Assembly (NCBI GenBank): GCA_026214975.1
Contig: CM047806.1
Span: 53,027,947-53,091,946, forward strand
DNA: 64,000 nucleotides
Source of the DNA: Gentiana macrophylla
Lineage: Eukaryota > Streptophyta > Magnoliopsida > Gentianales > Gentianaceae
Direction of reading: 5' to 3'
The translations under genes and the position numbers were made by a program. The notes beneath the pieces were generated by a model that was given only the letters and a program-made list of their open reading frames with translations, searched no databases and was not told where the DNA came from. This document shows positions 1-10,990 of the stretch, one piece after another. Each line of letters begins with the position of its first letter. The first letter of the stretch is position 1.

Positions 1-1379
1 AACAGCACTTAACACATGGGGTAAAATCTTTTTGAGCTCTCCAAACACGTTTCAACTTCCCCATGGTTGACTTCTTCATCTTCTGAGCCCTCTGATGACG
101 TTTCAGCTGACGCTCCCTCTCAAACTCTTCCATATCCCAACTACTTGCTAGAACTTCTTCAGATTGACCACTACCGCCATCCTCTGAAAACAGGTTGGGT
201 GAAAACTCGTCAAATTCTTCGACTTCTGTAGCACCACACCCAAGGATATCGAGGAAACGGACAATCAAAGGCTTTTCCTTGGGTTCACCAATGTAGTGCT
301 TACACCTTTGACCATTCACTCGAAACGGTTGGTCACCATAACCTCGTAGTTCTAGAACGCCTCCAGGAATAATTTGGAGAATTTCGAAGGGACCGGACCA
401 ACGTGTCCTCAACTTTCCAGGAAACAGATGTAGCCTGGAATTATCTGAAAGAACTTGTTCCCTACACATGGAATTCTCTTTTCTTAATTTTAGCATCGTG
501 AAGGAGTTTTGTCTTTTCTTTACTGATCCTGGCACTTTCGTAGGCCTGGAGTCTGAACTCGTCTAATTCATGCAACTGTTGCAGTCGATGCTTACCACAA
601 GATTGGGAATCAAAGTTCAGAAACTTTGTAGCCCAGTACGCTCTATGCTATAACTCGACTGGCAGATGACATGGTTTACCATAGACCATTTGATATGGAG
701 ATGTACCCATCGGAGTCTTATAGGCGGTCCTGTAAGCCCATAGTACATCATCCAACTTCAAACTCCAGTCCTTCCTATGACTGTTAACCGTCTTTTCCAG
801 ATTTTCTTAATACTGCAGTTGCTCCTTTCAACTCGACCACTAGTCATCGATGATATGGTGTGCCGGTTTGTAGACGAACACCATACTTTTCAAGAACTTT
901 CTCTGGGGTCGGTTGCGAAATGTGTCCTTCATCACCGATCAAGGCACGTGGACATCCAAACCTCACGAAGATGTTTTTCTTTAGAAATTTCATGACCGTC
1001 TTATGATCATTGTGAGGAGTGGCTTGAGCCTCCACCCATTTTGACACGTAGTCTACGCAGACTAAGATGTATTTGTTACCACAAGATGATGGGAATGGTC
1101 CCATAAAATCGATACCCCATACATCAAAGACTTCGCATTCTAAGATGGGTGTCAAAGGCATGTCAAAACGCCTTGTCAGAGTTCCAGTTCTTTGGCATCT
1201 ATCACACGCTTTACAGAAAGCTTCTGTATCTTTAAAGATCGTAGGCCAATAGAAACCGGATTGGAAGATCTTAGCAACGGTTTTCCAAGGACCAAAGTGA
1301 CCTCCAGTGGGTCCACTGTGGCACTGCGCTCAATAATATCACGCCGCTCGATTCGGGACACATCTTCTAAGCAGACCAT
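1..1379 (-). pseudogene. Athila-like integrase and pol C-terminus, frameshifted
   Basis: The core integrase domain is clear at 844-1161: GIDFMGP carries the first catalytic Asp, a [19 protein letters not shown] block follows, and IGDEG holds the second Asp. The zinc-binding N-terminal part is in another frame at about 1176-1379 and reads with a shift. From about 800 down to 200 the minus strand still reads as integrase C-terminus (PVELxHRAYWA, later SRxxLFPGKL-like positions), followed by an acidic pol tail to the window edge. The enzyme would insert element cDNA into chromosomes. At least two frame changes and several stops make this copy non-functional as written. Confidence 0.85.
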
Positions 1380-2662
1380 CTTTCTGAGATCTTAAAAGAT
1401 AAGGTTCATCCCACACGAAAGATTTCAAATCAGAGAAGAACTTTTTCTTCTCCTGATAAGACATTTCTGGATCGAGATAACGGGCATGAAGGTAATTGAC
1501 AATGGAAGAATACCACGGAACATCAGGAGGGCAACCGTCGATAAGCATAATGTTTTCTAGAGGAAAGTAAAGATCTATATCATCTGGATCATCCTTTTCC
1601 TCACTTAACATTCTCGAAACGTGATCAGCCACTACGTTTTCACTACCCTTTTTGTCTTTAATCTGGACATCAAACTCTTGTAGGGTCAGTATCCAACGTA
1701 GTAAGCGCGGTTTAGCCTCCTTCTTAGTCATCAGATATCGCAAAGCAGCGTGATCAGTCCACACAATCACTTGAGCTCCTAACAAGTAACTACGGAACTT
1801 GTCCATAGCAAAGACTACGGCCAATAGCTCCTTTTCAGTAGTACTATAGTTAACTTGAGAAGGATTCAATGTGTGACTGGCGTAATAGATAGGCTGGAAT
1901 TTCCCTTTGATTTTCTGTCCTAAAACAGCACCAACTGCATAGTTCGATGCGTCGCACATAAGCTCAAAAGGTAGGTTCCAGTCAGGCGATATAAGAATTG
2001 GAGCAGAGATTAAACGGTCCTTAAGCTCCTCAAACGCTTGCTTGCAGCTCTCATCAAAATTGAATTCAACGTCTTCTTTAAGTAAAGTAGACAGGGGCTT
2101 GGCTATCTTGGAGAAGTCTTGAATGAATCTTCTATAAAAACCGACATGTCCAAGAAAACCTCTCACTTCACGCACATTCTTAAGATAACTCATCTTCTCG
2201 ATAGCTTCTACTTTTGCGCTGTCAACTTCTATACCTTTGGCGGAGATCTTGTGGCCAAGAACTATTCCTTCACCAACCATGAAATGGCATTTTTCCCAAT
2301 TGAGCACTAAGTTCTTTTCCACGCATCTGGATAACACTTGGTCAAGGTTGTCAAGACAATCATCAAAGGACTGACCAAAGACCGAAAAATCGTCCATAAA
2401 GATTTCCATACACTTTTCTACTAGCCCATCAAAGATAGCCAGCATACATCGTTGAAATGTAGCTGGGGCATTGCAGAGACCAAATGGCATTCGCCTGTAA
2501 GCGAATGTACCATAAGGCGGTGAAAAGTGGTATTTTCTTGGTCACCGGATCAATGGGTATTTGAAAGTATCCTGAATAACCATCCAGGAAGCAGTAGAAT
2601 GCGTGTCCCGCCAGACGCTCAAGCATCTGGTCAATGAATGGAAGGGGAAAGTGATCCTTCAT
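1339..2662 (-). pseudogene. Athila-like reverse transcriptase and RNase H
   Basis: The long frame at 1339-2490 starts in RT at MPFGLCNAP and carries the FMDD catalytic box about 30 residues in (near 2389-2400). It continues through the RT connection ([13 protein letters not shown]) into RNase H, with [15 protein letters not shown], the [14 protein letters not shown] block and WTDHAAL. The upstream RT palm (FPLPFIDQMLERLAG, FLDGYSGYFQI) is in a different frame at 2429-2662, so one small indel near 2500-2540 splits the domain. RT and RNase H copy element RNA into DNA. This is the best-preserved stretch of the element. Confidence 0.9.
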
Positions 2663-2893
2663 GGTTACCTCATTGAGCTTTCGATAATCGATGCAGACTC
2701 AGAATCCAAAGGACAAGTCTCAATGCTATTTCCTCTCCTTCTCATTCTTCTCAATCGTAATTCCCCCTTTCTTGGGAACTACCTGAGTCGGGGAAACCCA
2801 TTCACTATCAGCGATGGCATAAATGATTCCCATGTCCAGAAGTTTGATGATTTCCTTCTTAACCACCTCTTGCATATGAGGGTTGAGCCTCCT

Positions 2894-3379
2894 CTAGGGC
2901 TGTCTAACACATTTCGCACCCTCATTTGTCTTGATCTTGTGCATACAGATGTCCGGAGATATCCCTCTGATATCTCCTACTTGCCATCCAAAGGCTTTCT
3001 CATTTTTCTTCAAGACGTTGATTAACTTCATTTCCTCTAAACGAGACAGCTTGGCAGATATAATTAAAGGAAGCTTGTCACCTTCTCTTAGGAACACATA
3101 CTTAAGATGTTTAGGCAACGGCTTCAACACCAAATCTGAAGGAGGGTCTTCTAAACTAGATTTGAGCTCTCCACCTTTCAACTCAACATCGCTGAGTTTA
3201 CTTAGCGGTCCAACTGCCAAAGCTTCTCCCTCCAACAGCTCATCCTTAAATTCAGCTTCCAGCTGTTCTAGACTTACCACACCATGATTATTCAAATTAT
3301 CAACCAGCCGCTCATACTCCGTTGCAACAACCATGACTTGCCTTTCCATCAAATCATCGAAGTCATCGACGTCTCTCAA
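2894..3379 (-). pseudogene. Athila-like protease-RT linker and RT N-terminus
   Basis: Minus-strand frame between protease and RT. It holds an acidic linker, then PPSDLVLKPLPKHLKYVFL and LPLIISAKLS, the block that precedes the RT fingers in gypsy pol, followed by KKNEKAFGWQVGDIRGISPDICMH. The adjoining RT fingers region at about 2660-2890 is frameshifted and interrupted, although the corresponding residues can be followed in other frames. Part of a single broken pol polyprotein, not a separate gene. Confidence 0.75.
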
Positions 3380-3753
3380 TGGAAAAACGGTTGGAGGACC
3401 GTAGGTACTTGAATGGATTTGGAGACATGATAGCTCACCTCTTGATCACCAACGCGGATCGTCACTCGCCCACCATCGCAGTCAATGAGGGCTCGAGCTG
3501 TAGACAGAAAAGGTCTTCCAAGAATCAGGGGAACATTTTCATCTTTTTCAATATCCAGGACGTACCAGTCGACGGGAAAGGTAAACCTATCGATTTGAAC
3601 TAGGATGTCTTTTAAGATTCCCGCTGCTTTCTTAGAAGATCTATCAACTGAATCAAGCAGATTCATGGTAGTGGGTTCTAGAAGATCAATTAAACCAATT
3701 TGTTTGCACACGCACAATGGCATTAGGCTTATAGATGCACCTGTGTCGCACAA
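3376..3753 (-). pseudogene. Retroviral-type aspartic protease of Athila-like pol
   Basis: The frame opens with CDTGASISLMPL, where D-T-G is the catalytic triad of a retropepsin; the downstream VPLILGRPFLSTARALID block is the usual second protease motif (ILGRPFL). It would cleave the Gag-Pol polyprotein. The preceding conserved segment (about 3729-4022) is one frame away, so a frameshift near 3740-3760 separates them. Confidence 0.88.
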
Positions 3754-4022
3754 AGAGTTGGGGAAGACCAGCCTCCCATTAACACGGTAAGCACGAACTT
3801 TCCAGGGTCACCTCTCTTGGTTGGTAAGTTTTCGTAGTTGATCATTGAACAATCCTCACCAACCAGCCTCTCCATGTCTGACAATTTCCTTTTCGAAGAA
3901 ACAACATCCTTGATAAACTTTGTGTACTTAGGCATTTCAACCAAGACATCTGATAATGGAAGATTTACCTGAGTATTTTTCAAAATATTTAGCACCTTTT
4001 CATACTTCTTATCTCCACTCAA
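3729..4022 (-). pseudogene. Gag-protease connector of Athila-like element
   Basis: The frame carries NLPLSDVLVEMPKYTKFIKDVV then SKRKL and LPTKRGDPGKFVL. These match the conserved Athila segment immediately ahead of the protease (PLxxxLxxMPxYxKFxKDLV and KLPPKxxDPGSF). It changes frame at both ends relative to its neighbours. It has no separate function. Confidence 0.75.
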
Positions 4023-4327
4023 AGGGATGTTGTTCTTCCTTGGTGGAAATGGAAGCTTTTTCAGATCGTTCTCAGAAAAGATTTTCTTTGAAGCTGCACT
4101 GACAGCTTTGTCTTCCAGATCCTTCCACCGAACGGCTTTTTCAATCTTTTTATTAGTCGTGGATCACCTCCCATCGCCACTTGAATCTTCATTCCTCGTG
4201 GATCACCACTTTGAGGACTTCCAAATTTTTTCACCTCTCAGGGGATCAGCCTCCTGAGTATTCTCTTTCGGCCAAGGGGAGTGTAGGTGCTCAACTTCCC
4301 CTCCTGCCTTATTAATGGCAAGAGGGG

Positions 4328-5011
4328 CTAGTGGTTTCCCTGGTGGGAAGGACCACTAACTTGAGTACCACTTCTTAGGTTCATTGCACTGGCCTCCTCT
4401 CTACCGTATGGAATTGATGGTACGAGGTCAGTACATTGGCCATTGTTCAAGTCTGTTTGAGCAACTTGACCACCCTTGGGATTTTTCTCAGTGAAACTGG
4501 GCAGTTGCCGTGGGGGTCGAGAAGCTAACTGTTCAGCCAACTTCCCGATTTGCCTCTCAAGATTTTTCATTGATCTATTTTGCTCCTCCCTAAAGGAGTC
4601 CCATTGAGCTTTGATATCACTTGAGTACGAGGGGCCTTGAGAGGTATGGGGATTCTGCGAATAGGGCTGGCTGGGCCGACTTTGAACAGCAGGATTAGAA
4701 TTGGAAGGCCAATTCTGATTGAACCTTTGGGTAGGATTGGAAAATTTTGAGTTTTGGTTCTGATTAAAACCAGGGTTTCTATTGAAATTGTGATTCGAAT
4801 TAGGATGGAATCCAGAAGATTGATTGAACCCGTGGATTTGGAAATTATTCTGGCCAGAAACATGATTAGACCTTTGGTTGTTCTGGCCATAGAATGCATT
4901 CACTTCAGCATTCTGCCCGTTCATAGGACAGAATTTAGATGTGTGCCCCACCTCGTCACAATTTTGACATGTGACTTGATTACACCGCCCATAATCATGA
5001 ACATCATTCAC
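4328..5011 (-). pseudogene. Gag C-terminal part with CCHC zinc knuckle
   Basis: Residues 15-28 of this frame form CQNCDEVGHTSKFC, an exact CX2CX4HX4C nucleocapsid zinc knuckle that binds element RNA. It is followed by a long Asn/Gln/Ser/Pro-rich tract and a short amphipathic segment (SMKNLERQIGKLAEQL) typical of the Gag end in Athila elements. The Gag main domain lies upstream at 5049-6056 in another frame, so a small indel around 5010-5050 interrupts the protein. Confidence 0.88.
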
Positions 5012-5048
5012 TTGATAAGGTGCGAGGGATTAAATTGACACCGGCCAT

Positions 5049-6056
5049 TCATATGGCGGTCGACAAAGATTTTAGCGATCTGCAACCTCGAGGGTTCTCG
5101 CGGAAAAGAAAGTTTGATTTATCGGATTTGAGATTTGAGATGCTTGCCATCTCCTTCTGCGACATGGCGATCAAACTTTGCATGTTTACCTCCTCAACCT
5201 TAGGACGAGGAGGTGCTTGAATAGCTTGATAAGATTGAGCATAGTTATATTTAGCAATGTCCTCGAACAATGCCCATCCCTCTTCAGGCGTTTTCTTCAA
5301 AAATGCCCCACCAGGTGAACTATTGACCATGCCTTTTGTAAGCTCGGTCAATCCACTAAAGAATGTGTTGACTTGCCTTTGCAGTGGCAAGCCATGGTGG
5401 GGACACTTTCTAAGCAGAGATTTGAATCTTTTCCAACAATCAAAGAAGGATTCATTCTCTTTCTGGTAGAAAGTGAAAATCTCGTTCAAACACTGGGCTG
5501 TTTTCGAGGGTGGAAAGTATTGACTCAAGAACTCCTTTTCGAGTTCAGCCCAGGTAGTAATTGATTCAGAGGGGAGAGAAGTATACCACTCCTTCGCTTC
5601 TCCCTTGAGAGAAAATGGAAAAAGTTTTAGCTTGATGGCGTCCTCACTTACTCCTTGGATGCGTGTGGTGCCGCATATCTCCAAGAATGTATGCAAGTGA
5701 GTATGTGGATTCTCTGACTGGTAACCGTGAAAGATTGATGCATGCTGCATCATCTGAATGAGGCCAGGCCTTAGCTCAAAGGTATGTGCAGTGATGGCTG
5801 GAATGACAATAGCCGGGTTGACTGTGAATGCGCCAGGCATGGCGTAGTCTGCCAACGTACGTCTATCATTAGCAGCCATTATTACATAGTCAGTGATTTC
5901 CTTGGCTAGCTGATCCTCAAGATCTTGCTCGGCTCTGCCTTCCAGAACCGCAGAACGGAAGATCCTCCTGTTTGGCGGACTACGATTCGCTCGGGTCGAG
6001 GGTGTATAGTAACGGTCCTTTTTGACTCGAGTTTGTATAAACCGGACCAAAAACAA
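5049..6056 (-). pseudogene. Athila-like Gag (Retrotrans_gag) N-terminal part
   Basis: A 335-codon frame. The capsid-like Retrotrans_gag domain is recognised from HTFELRPGLIQMMQ, DAIKLKLFPFSLKGEAKEWY, ELEKEFLSQYFPPSK and ESFFDCWKRFKSLLRKCPHHG. It would form the element's virus-like particle. The start near 6056 is taken from the open frame, with about 520 bases of leader between it and the primer site. It is continued by the zinc-knuckle frame downstream after a frameshift. Confidence 0.9.
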
Positions 6057-6579
6057 GTGAAAGCAACCTAAAGACTAGGAAAAATAAAAAGCCTAACTAA
6101 AAATTAAAGCCTAAGAAGAGAAAAAGAATTGAAAAATGTTATAAAAAAAAAGGGTACAGACGGACATCCAGAAACCTGGACGGGCGCCTGTTGAATTTCA
6201 ACAAGGCGGGCGTCCTGAGTTCAAACGCTGCTCGATCAATCAAGAATCGGGCGGACGTCCAATACCGGATGGACGCCGTCCAAAAGGTTAAAGACGATTC
6301 AGAGTTGGAATTTTTAGAACAGACGGGCGTCTACTGGTCTAGACGTCCGTTTGGAAGCAGAAACGGAGCAGGTATGGAGAAGAACAGCAGGAAAAGAGAA
6401 ACAGAAAAACAGGAAAAAAAACAGATCGAAAGAACGAACTAATCACAAGGGGCTATAGATAGAAGATCTTAAACCTTAACTAAACCCCTAATATCCTGAT
6501 TATAACTAACTAAAAAGATAATAAAAAAAATAGGAAATAAAATTAAAACAAGAAAATAAAAACTAGACAACCGTCCGGT
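6057..6579 (-). other. Untranslated leader with GC-rich motif array
   Basis: This non-coding leader lies between primer site and gag. In the otherwise AT-rich DNA, 6155-6350 holds about seven variants of a GACGGGCGYCC-type motif (for example near 6180, 6205, 6248, 6266, 6320 and 6341), spaced roughly 20-60 bases. The same type of motif is arrayed in the LTR of this element at 7608-7830. Confidence 0.7.
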
Positions 6580-6597
6580 TCCCCGGCAACGGCGCCA
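6580..6597 (-). promoter_or_regulatory. Primer-binding site complementary to tRNA-Asp
   Basis: The plus strand reads TCCCCGGCAACGGCGCCA, the 3' end of plant tRNA-Asp including CCA. The minus strand is therefore an 18-nt primer-binding site. It lies six bases inside the LTR boundary at 6604. Confidence 0.92.
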
Positions 6598-6603
6598 AAA
6601 ACT

Positions 6604-8162
6604 TGTCACGGATTTATCTAACACAGCAAATAAGTAATAAATATTTATAAATCCGGTTTCCCTCAAGTATAAGGATCGTAGTATAGAGAGTTAATACCGG
6701 TCGATCTTACGGGAATCGGGGTTGTGAATTCTAGTTTTTATTCCTAACCTAACTATGTCACGATTACTACTACTAAACGAAACGAAAATAAAACAAAGGA
6801 ATAACTAAACGGAAGATAACAAACGTAGATCGATGGGAAGATCGAGATCTAAAGCCAGGAAAATATAGTTGCGAACCAATTTAAACTAAACTAAACCTAA
6901 TATGCAATTCACGAACTAACTAAGCTAAACAATTCAAATTCAAGGGGTTTTAATCAATAATTTACGAGCGAACAAGCAATTGATCCACCTATCCTACAAC
7001 TATCAATTTCGATCTAAACTATCTCGTGATTTCTAACCAAGTTGTGATTCACCTAGCCACGGTATGAACTCCTAATTTCTTAGACAAGTTCTCCTATCAA
7101 TCTTCTATCTTTCGATCTAAAGATTAATGCTTTCAAATCAAGGTGTGAAATCTCTCAATTTCTAACCTAGAAATCTAACCTAATAACTCTCGTTAATTAG
7201 ATTTAAGATCTATTCTTTATCACGGTGATCTAAAGTTTAACATGATTTTCATCAAGACAAGCAATCAACATGCAACGATCTTTCGATATAAATTGCATAA
7301 CAACATGAAAAACATGATAAAGAAACAACTTGAATTAAAATACTCACAAGATAATCAACAACAAAACTGAATTGTTGATTGGATGGCTTCACAACGCTTG
7401 TTCAATGGAGGTCTAGCCTCTTAACATCCTCTTTGCAACTCGAATTGTTTAGAATAAAAGTGCATAAAAGTATTTAAGTAAAAACTGTTTGTAAACTAAG
7501 GAAAAACGCAGCTTAGCCGCCCCTAGGGTTTAGGGTTCGAATATATGATGATTTGTGTGGAAAAAACCGCAGCTATATATAGAATTTCAGGTCGGTTTTG
7601 CTAAGTCGGCGTTCGGACGCCCGTCCGAAAGTGGTGAACGCCCGTCCCACTTATGTAAACTTCTTCGAGTCGGGCCGAAGCCGGATCGGCGCCCGTCCTT
7701 CTTTAAATTGGACGCTCGTCCAGGAAAAATCTAATCATCCTGAATGTAAAAGTTCCTCCTGGACGCTCGTCCAGGATGTCAAACGCCCGTCCACTCTGGA
7801 CGCCAGTTCAAGATGCTGGACGCCAGTTCAGGGTCGACTTCATCTTGATTTCTTCATCTCTATCTCTTTTTATCAAATCAAATCATCATTATATTTTTAT
7901 CATCAATAAAATTCGACTCTTATCTCTTTTTGATCAACATTTGAGCATCAAACATGTACCTATAACACAGTAAAACATCGCAAAATGTAATATCGTCCAA
8001 ATAACATAAAAATCAGCATTAACCAATTTTGCGAATAACTTATTTAAAACCTCATTTGCTTAATAAATCTATTAAACACTCGTTTCTAATGCAAATTATA
8101 CGAATATGAAGGGAAATATCTTATAATATAGCGTTTTAAACCATATAAATTCACCCTTAACA
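6604..8162 (-). repeat. 5' LTR of Athila-like element (1,559 bp)
   Basis: On the plus strand the repeat runs TGTCACGG...CCCTTAACA, so it is bounded by TGT...ACA. The inner edge abuts the tRNA-Asp primer site, fixing this as the 5' LTR of a minus-strand element. A TATA box (TATATATAG-type) lies at about 7573-7582. An array of GGACGCCCGTCC-like motifs at 7608-7830 lies just upstream of it on the minus strand. Two solo LTRs of the same family occur at 37451-38927 and 56354-57806. Confidence 0.92.
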
Positions 8163-8440
8163 CTGACCTTCAGCAGACCTCTCAGCAACCTGTCATACTC
8201 TGTTGTGACAATAATTCAGCTTTATGCATGGCAGAAGATCCAGTCCATCATGATAAAACCAAACATGTGGATATTGACAGACATTTACTTAAAGAGAAGA
8301 TTGATGCCCAGATCATTCAACTTCAGTATGTTCCCTTAGCAGACCAAAATGCTGACATTCTCACCAAGGCAATTCCACCGCTTATGTTCAACAGACTAAG
8401 TAGCAAACATGGTTGTATTGACATATACAACCCAGTTTGA
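8163..8440 (+). pseudogene. Ty1/copia RNase H C-terminus
   Basis: The plus strand reads a copia RNase H end: CCDNNSALCMAEDPVHHDKTKHVDIDRH, then PLADQNADILTKAIPP and a stop at 8438-8440. The D-N-x-S-A and HxRTKHID-type signatures identify the Pol end. The frame is open back to exactly the edge of the Athila LTR at 8163, which suggests that Athila split this copia element; the rest of its pol would be left of the window. Confidence 0.85.
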
Positions 8441-8446
8441 GGGGGG

Positions 8447-8753
8447 TGTAGAAATATTATATATTACATTGTTGTAATTATAAATCATTACACTGTAACA
8501 TGTTACTTATGTATCAAGAGACATATTAATTGTATTGAATAAACAATTAATATGTCCTAAAGTCATAAAGTAACTCTAGTTTGTCCTATCATGTAATAGC
8601 CGACTCTAGCATTTAATACTAGCCGGCTCTAGTAACTTTTACTTTACTAGCTAGGACCTTTACATGCTTGTATCTATTTATACCCTTTCTTCAGACATGA
8701 ATAAACAAGTTGAAGTTTACTCAAGTATTATTACTTTCTCAAACTCTCTTCAG
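8447..8753 (+). repeat. Copia 3' LTR with polypurine tract
   Basis: Directly after the RNase H stop is a G-run polypurine tract (8439-8446), then TGTAGAAATATT, the LTR start. A TATA-like TATTTATACCC sits at about 8676. The end near 8753 is estimated from a CA dinucleotide followed by unrelated sequence; no second copy in the window confirms it. Confidence 0.65.
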
Positions 8754-9390
8754 TATAAAAATAGGGCTCGATGAAAAGGGAATAGATGATTCAATGGATA
8801 CAGTATGCATACCCTCTTCATAGCATTCCTTGTCGGTCACTTCAATCATACTTTCTCAGGCTCTCATCTCAGCCTCCTCTCTCTCGGTCAGTTGATCTAC
8901 TTGATGCTCCAAGCTCCGTATCGAAGCTAGCATTGTCCCCATGCTATTATAAAATTCTTTAATATGACCTTGGGCCAATTTACTCAACTGTTCAACAGTT
9001 CCCTCAAGCAGCACATGTTGCTTCGGTAAGGACACTGATTCCGGGGGTGGAGAAGTATTGAGTTGTTGATCGAAATAACTTGGGATTCTCCGACTCATTT
9101 TCATATGATGATGTGTAAGGGTCAAATAATTAGAATGGATGCGTTTTGTAACCCATAGCACTATAACTTTAGCCTCCAAATGAGTATGGGAAAGATCCAT
9201 AATTGTCGTATGGATTCATTCACTGCAATCAGGGAATCAACACGAACACAATCAAGGTAACTAGTTACTACCTCTACCGAAGTAGATAGTGTGGCACTTC
9301 AACAACAACAAAGAAAACAAACTATACATAGAAGAAGAAAAAACGACCTAATCCTAAGAAATTAAGTAACTTACAAGATATCAACCGGAT
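8754..9390 (-). pseudogene. Truncated gypsy gag and leader remnant
   Basis: The minus strand between the copia LTR and a tRNA-Asp-like primer site has one 114-codon frame at 8856-9200. It includes SRRIPSYFDQQLNTSPPP and a coiled-coil-like TMLASIRSLEHQVDQLTEREE segment. I do not recognise a conserved Gag domain; position next to the primer site suggests the start of a gag-like frame cut off at about 8754 by the copia insertion. Function uncertain. Confidence 0.45.
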
Positions 9391-9407
9391 TCCCCGGCAA
9401 CGGTGCC
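9391..9407 (-). promoter_or_regulatory. Degenerate tRNA-Asp primer-binding site
   Basis: The plus strand reads TCCCCGGCAACGGTGCC, one base different from the site at 6580-6597 over these 17 bases and then diverging. It sits nine bases from a TG at 9416 that starts an LTR-like block. Confidence 0.75.
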
Positions 9408-9415
9408 GTAAATCT

Positions 9416-10990
9416 TGTTTGCCGTTTTACAACATAGCCAACTCTAACAGGCAGGGTACCGAGTCGGATGTACTATAAATGGCGAGCAATGTTGTATCCC
9501 ACAAGGAATCTGGTCAAGTATCAAAGTCAGTATCGTTCGTAGTTCATACCAACACAACTACTGAAGACTGTGATTTGTCAGATCACTAGTTCTAACAACT
9601 AATATAAACGAAAGAAAATAGTTTAAACTATATTAAAGAGCTATCTGAGCTATGATTAAATCGACTACTTTCTAACCTTATCTGTATCCGGAAGTGATTT
9701 CGATCTACTGTAATGGTCTTGGCATCGTTGAAGGCGCTGCCTCTCTAATCCGAAACTAGACACCATGCAAGTAATCTAGCCTCCATGTTAGATTCAACAA
9801 AGATGTTGATCGGATTTAACTGACCTACCACGGTCTACGCACTATGAGACACTCAACAACGATGATACAAACCTCACACACAAAACCGAATCTAAACAAG
9901 TTAGTCGGTTTTACAGGGTGATTCTAGAACCCCGATTCCTGTACCCTCTCGCAAAATACATATATAAAGACGACACGTGAAATATGATTATCGAGTCATG
10001 AATTCATAAAACATGATCAAGCACAAGTTCTAGAACAACAATAACACCAAGAATCAACAATCAACACATCAAGAACACCTTAATCAACAAGTTTGGGTTC
10101 GATTCCGAAGATTATCACATAACCCGACAATCGAGAGATTAGCTACTCATTATACCAAACAAATCACATGAAAACATCAAGAAATCAAACATAGAAGCTA
10201 ACAAGTAATCAAGAAATAAGAAGGAATTGAAATTACTGGAAATCGAGACGAAGAACACCGGAAACGAAAACAAAATCCAAATTGAAATTGCAACAAGCTA
10301 GTAGCATGAGCCTTCGGATTACAACAATTTAAACCTAATCTAAGCTAAAACTATTTACAAACTAACCTTATCTAAGAAAATGGAGAAGAAACGCAGAAAA
10401 AACGAGCCGAAGAAGATTGTCCATGACCTAATGTCCATAAAATGGTATTTATAGTGGAGGGGTGCAAGTGGGCATATTACATGGTAAGCATGAGCTTACC
10501 GTGTAACTTTAGGCGTGCGCCTACGAGTATTGAGAATTTATAGATTTCTCTGTCTAGCTCCGTTACCTTAGGCGCGCGCCTATGATTTTCTGGGTGAGCA
10601 CTTGCTTACAAATCTTCAATAATTCATCTATAACTTTGTGTGTAGACCTCTTATTCCATTGATTCAAAAAGCGTTGGAAAGATTATTTCACTTACTACAA
10701 CTTTAATGGGTATGTCAAGCCTAGAAAAAGCTTATAATGTCGATCAAAATGTAGATGAAGTAAAGGTAGGGTTGTAATATCGACAAGTTTTGATCCATTG
10801 AACGATTAAGCTTTGGACACACGCTTCTACCCTCGTAACTCGCCTTCCAGACTTTCCGAAAACCTAATACCTGTACAAAATAACAATAAATACCACGTAT
10901 AACCTCTACAGGACATAGGGTGACCGAAAATGTATCGAAAACACCTAAAACAACGAGATTTCCAAACACTGCGTCCTAGGTCTCGTAAAT
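9416..10990 (-). repeat. 5' LTR of a second minus-strand gypsy element (outer end uncertain)
   Basis: The inner end TGTTTGCCG is fixed by the adjacent primer site. A TATA-like box (TATTTATAG on plus) is at about 10445. Two palindromic elements, at 10510-10523 and TAGGCGCGCGCCTA at 10569-10582, lie upstream of it on the minus strand, the layout of the other Athila-family LTRs. The outer end cannot be placed; about 11.0 kb is a guess from the distance between TATA box and LTR end in the first element. Confidence 0.55.

Larger units (their letters stand above)
1..8162 (-). mobile_element. Athila-like Ty3/gypsy retrotransposon, left end outside window
   Basis: Reading the minus strand from the right, the order is LTR, primer-binding site, leader, gag with zinc knuckle, aspartic protease, reverse transcriptase, RNase H and integrase. 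That order identifies Ty3/gypsy. The RT style ([13 protein letters not shown], then FMDD) and a primer site matching the 3' end of tRNA-Asp are typical of the Athila/Tat branch. The 3' LTR and any envelope-like region lie left of position 1. Reading frames are broken by several frameshifts, so the copy is not coding-competent as read. It appears inserted in a copia element, whose RNase H resumes at 8163. Confidence 0.9.

Noticed and set aside
6580..6597. tRNA-Asp sequence as a possible tRNA gene
   Set aside because: Only the 18-nt 3' end is present beside an LTR, so it is a primer-binding site.
7524..7535. TAGGGTTTAGGG telomere-like repeat
   Set aside because: Only two units within an LTR, where AAACCCTA-type phrases are common in plant leaders.
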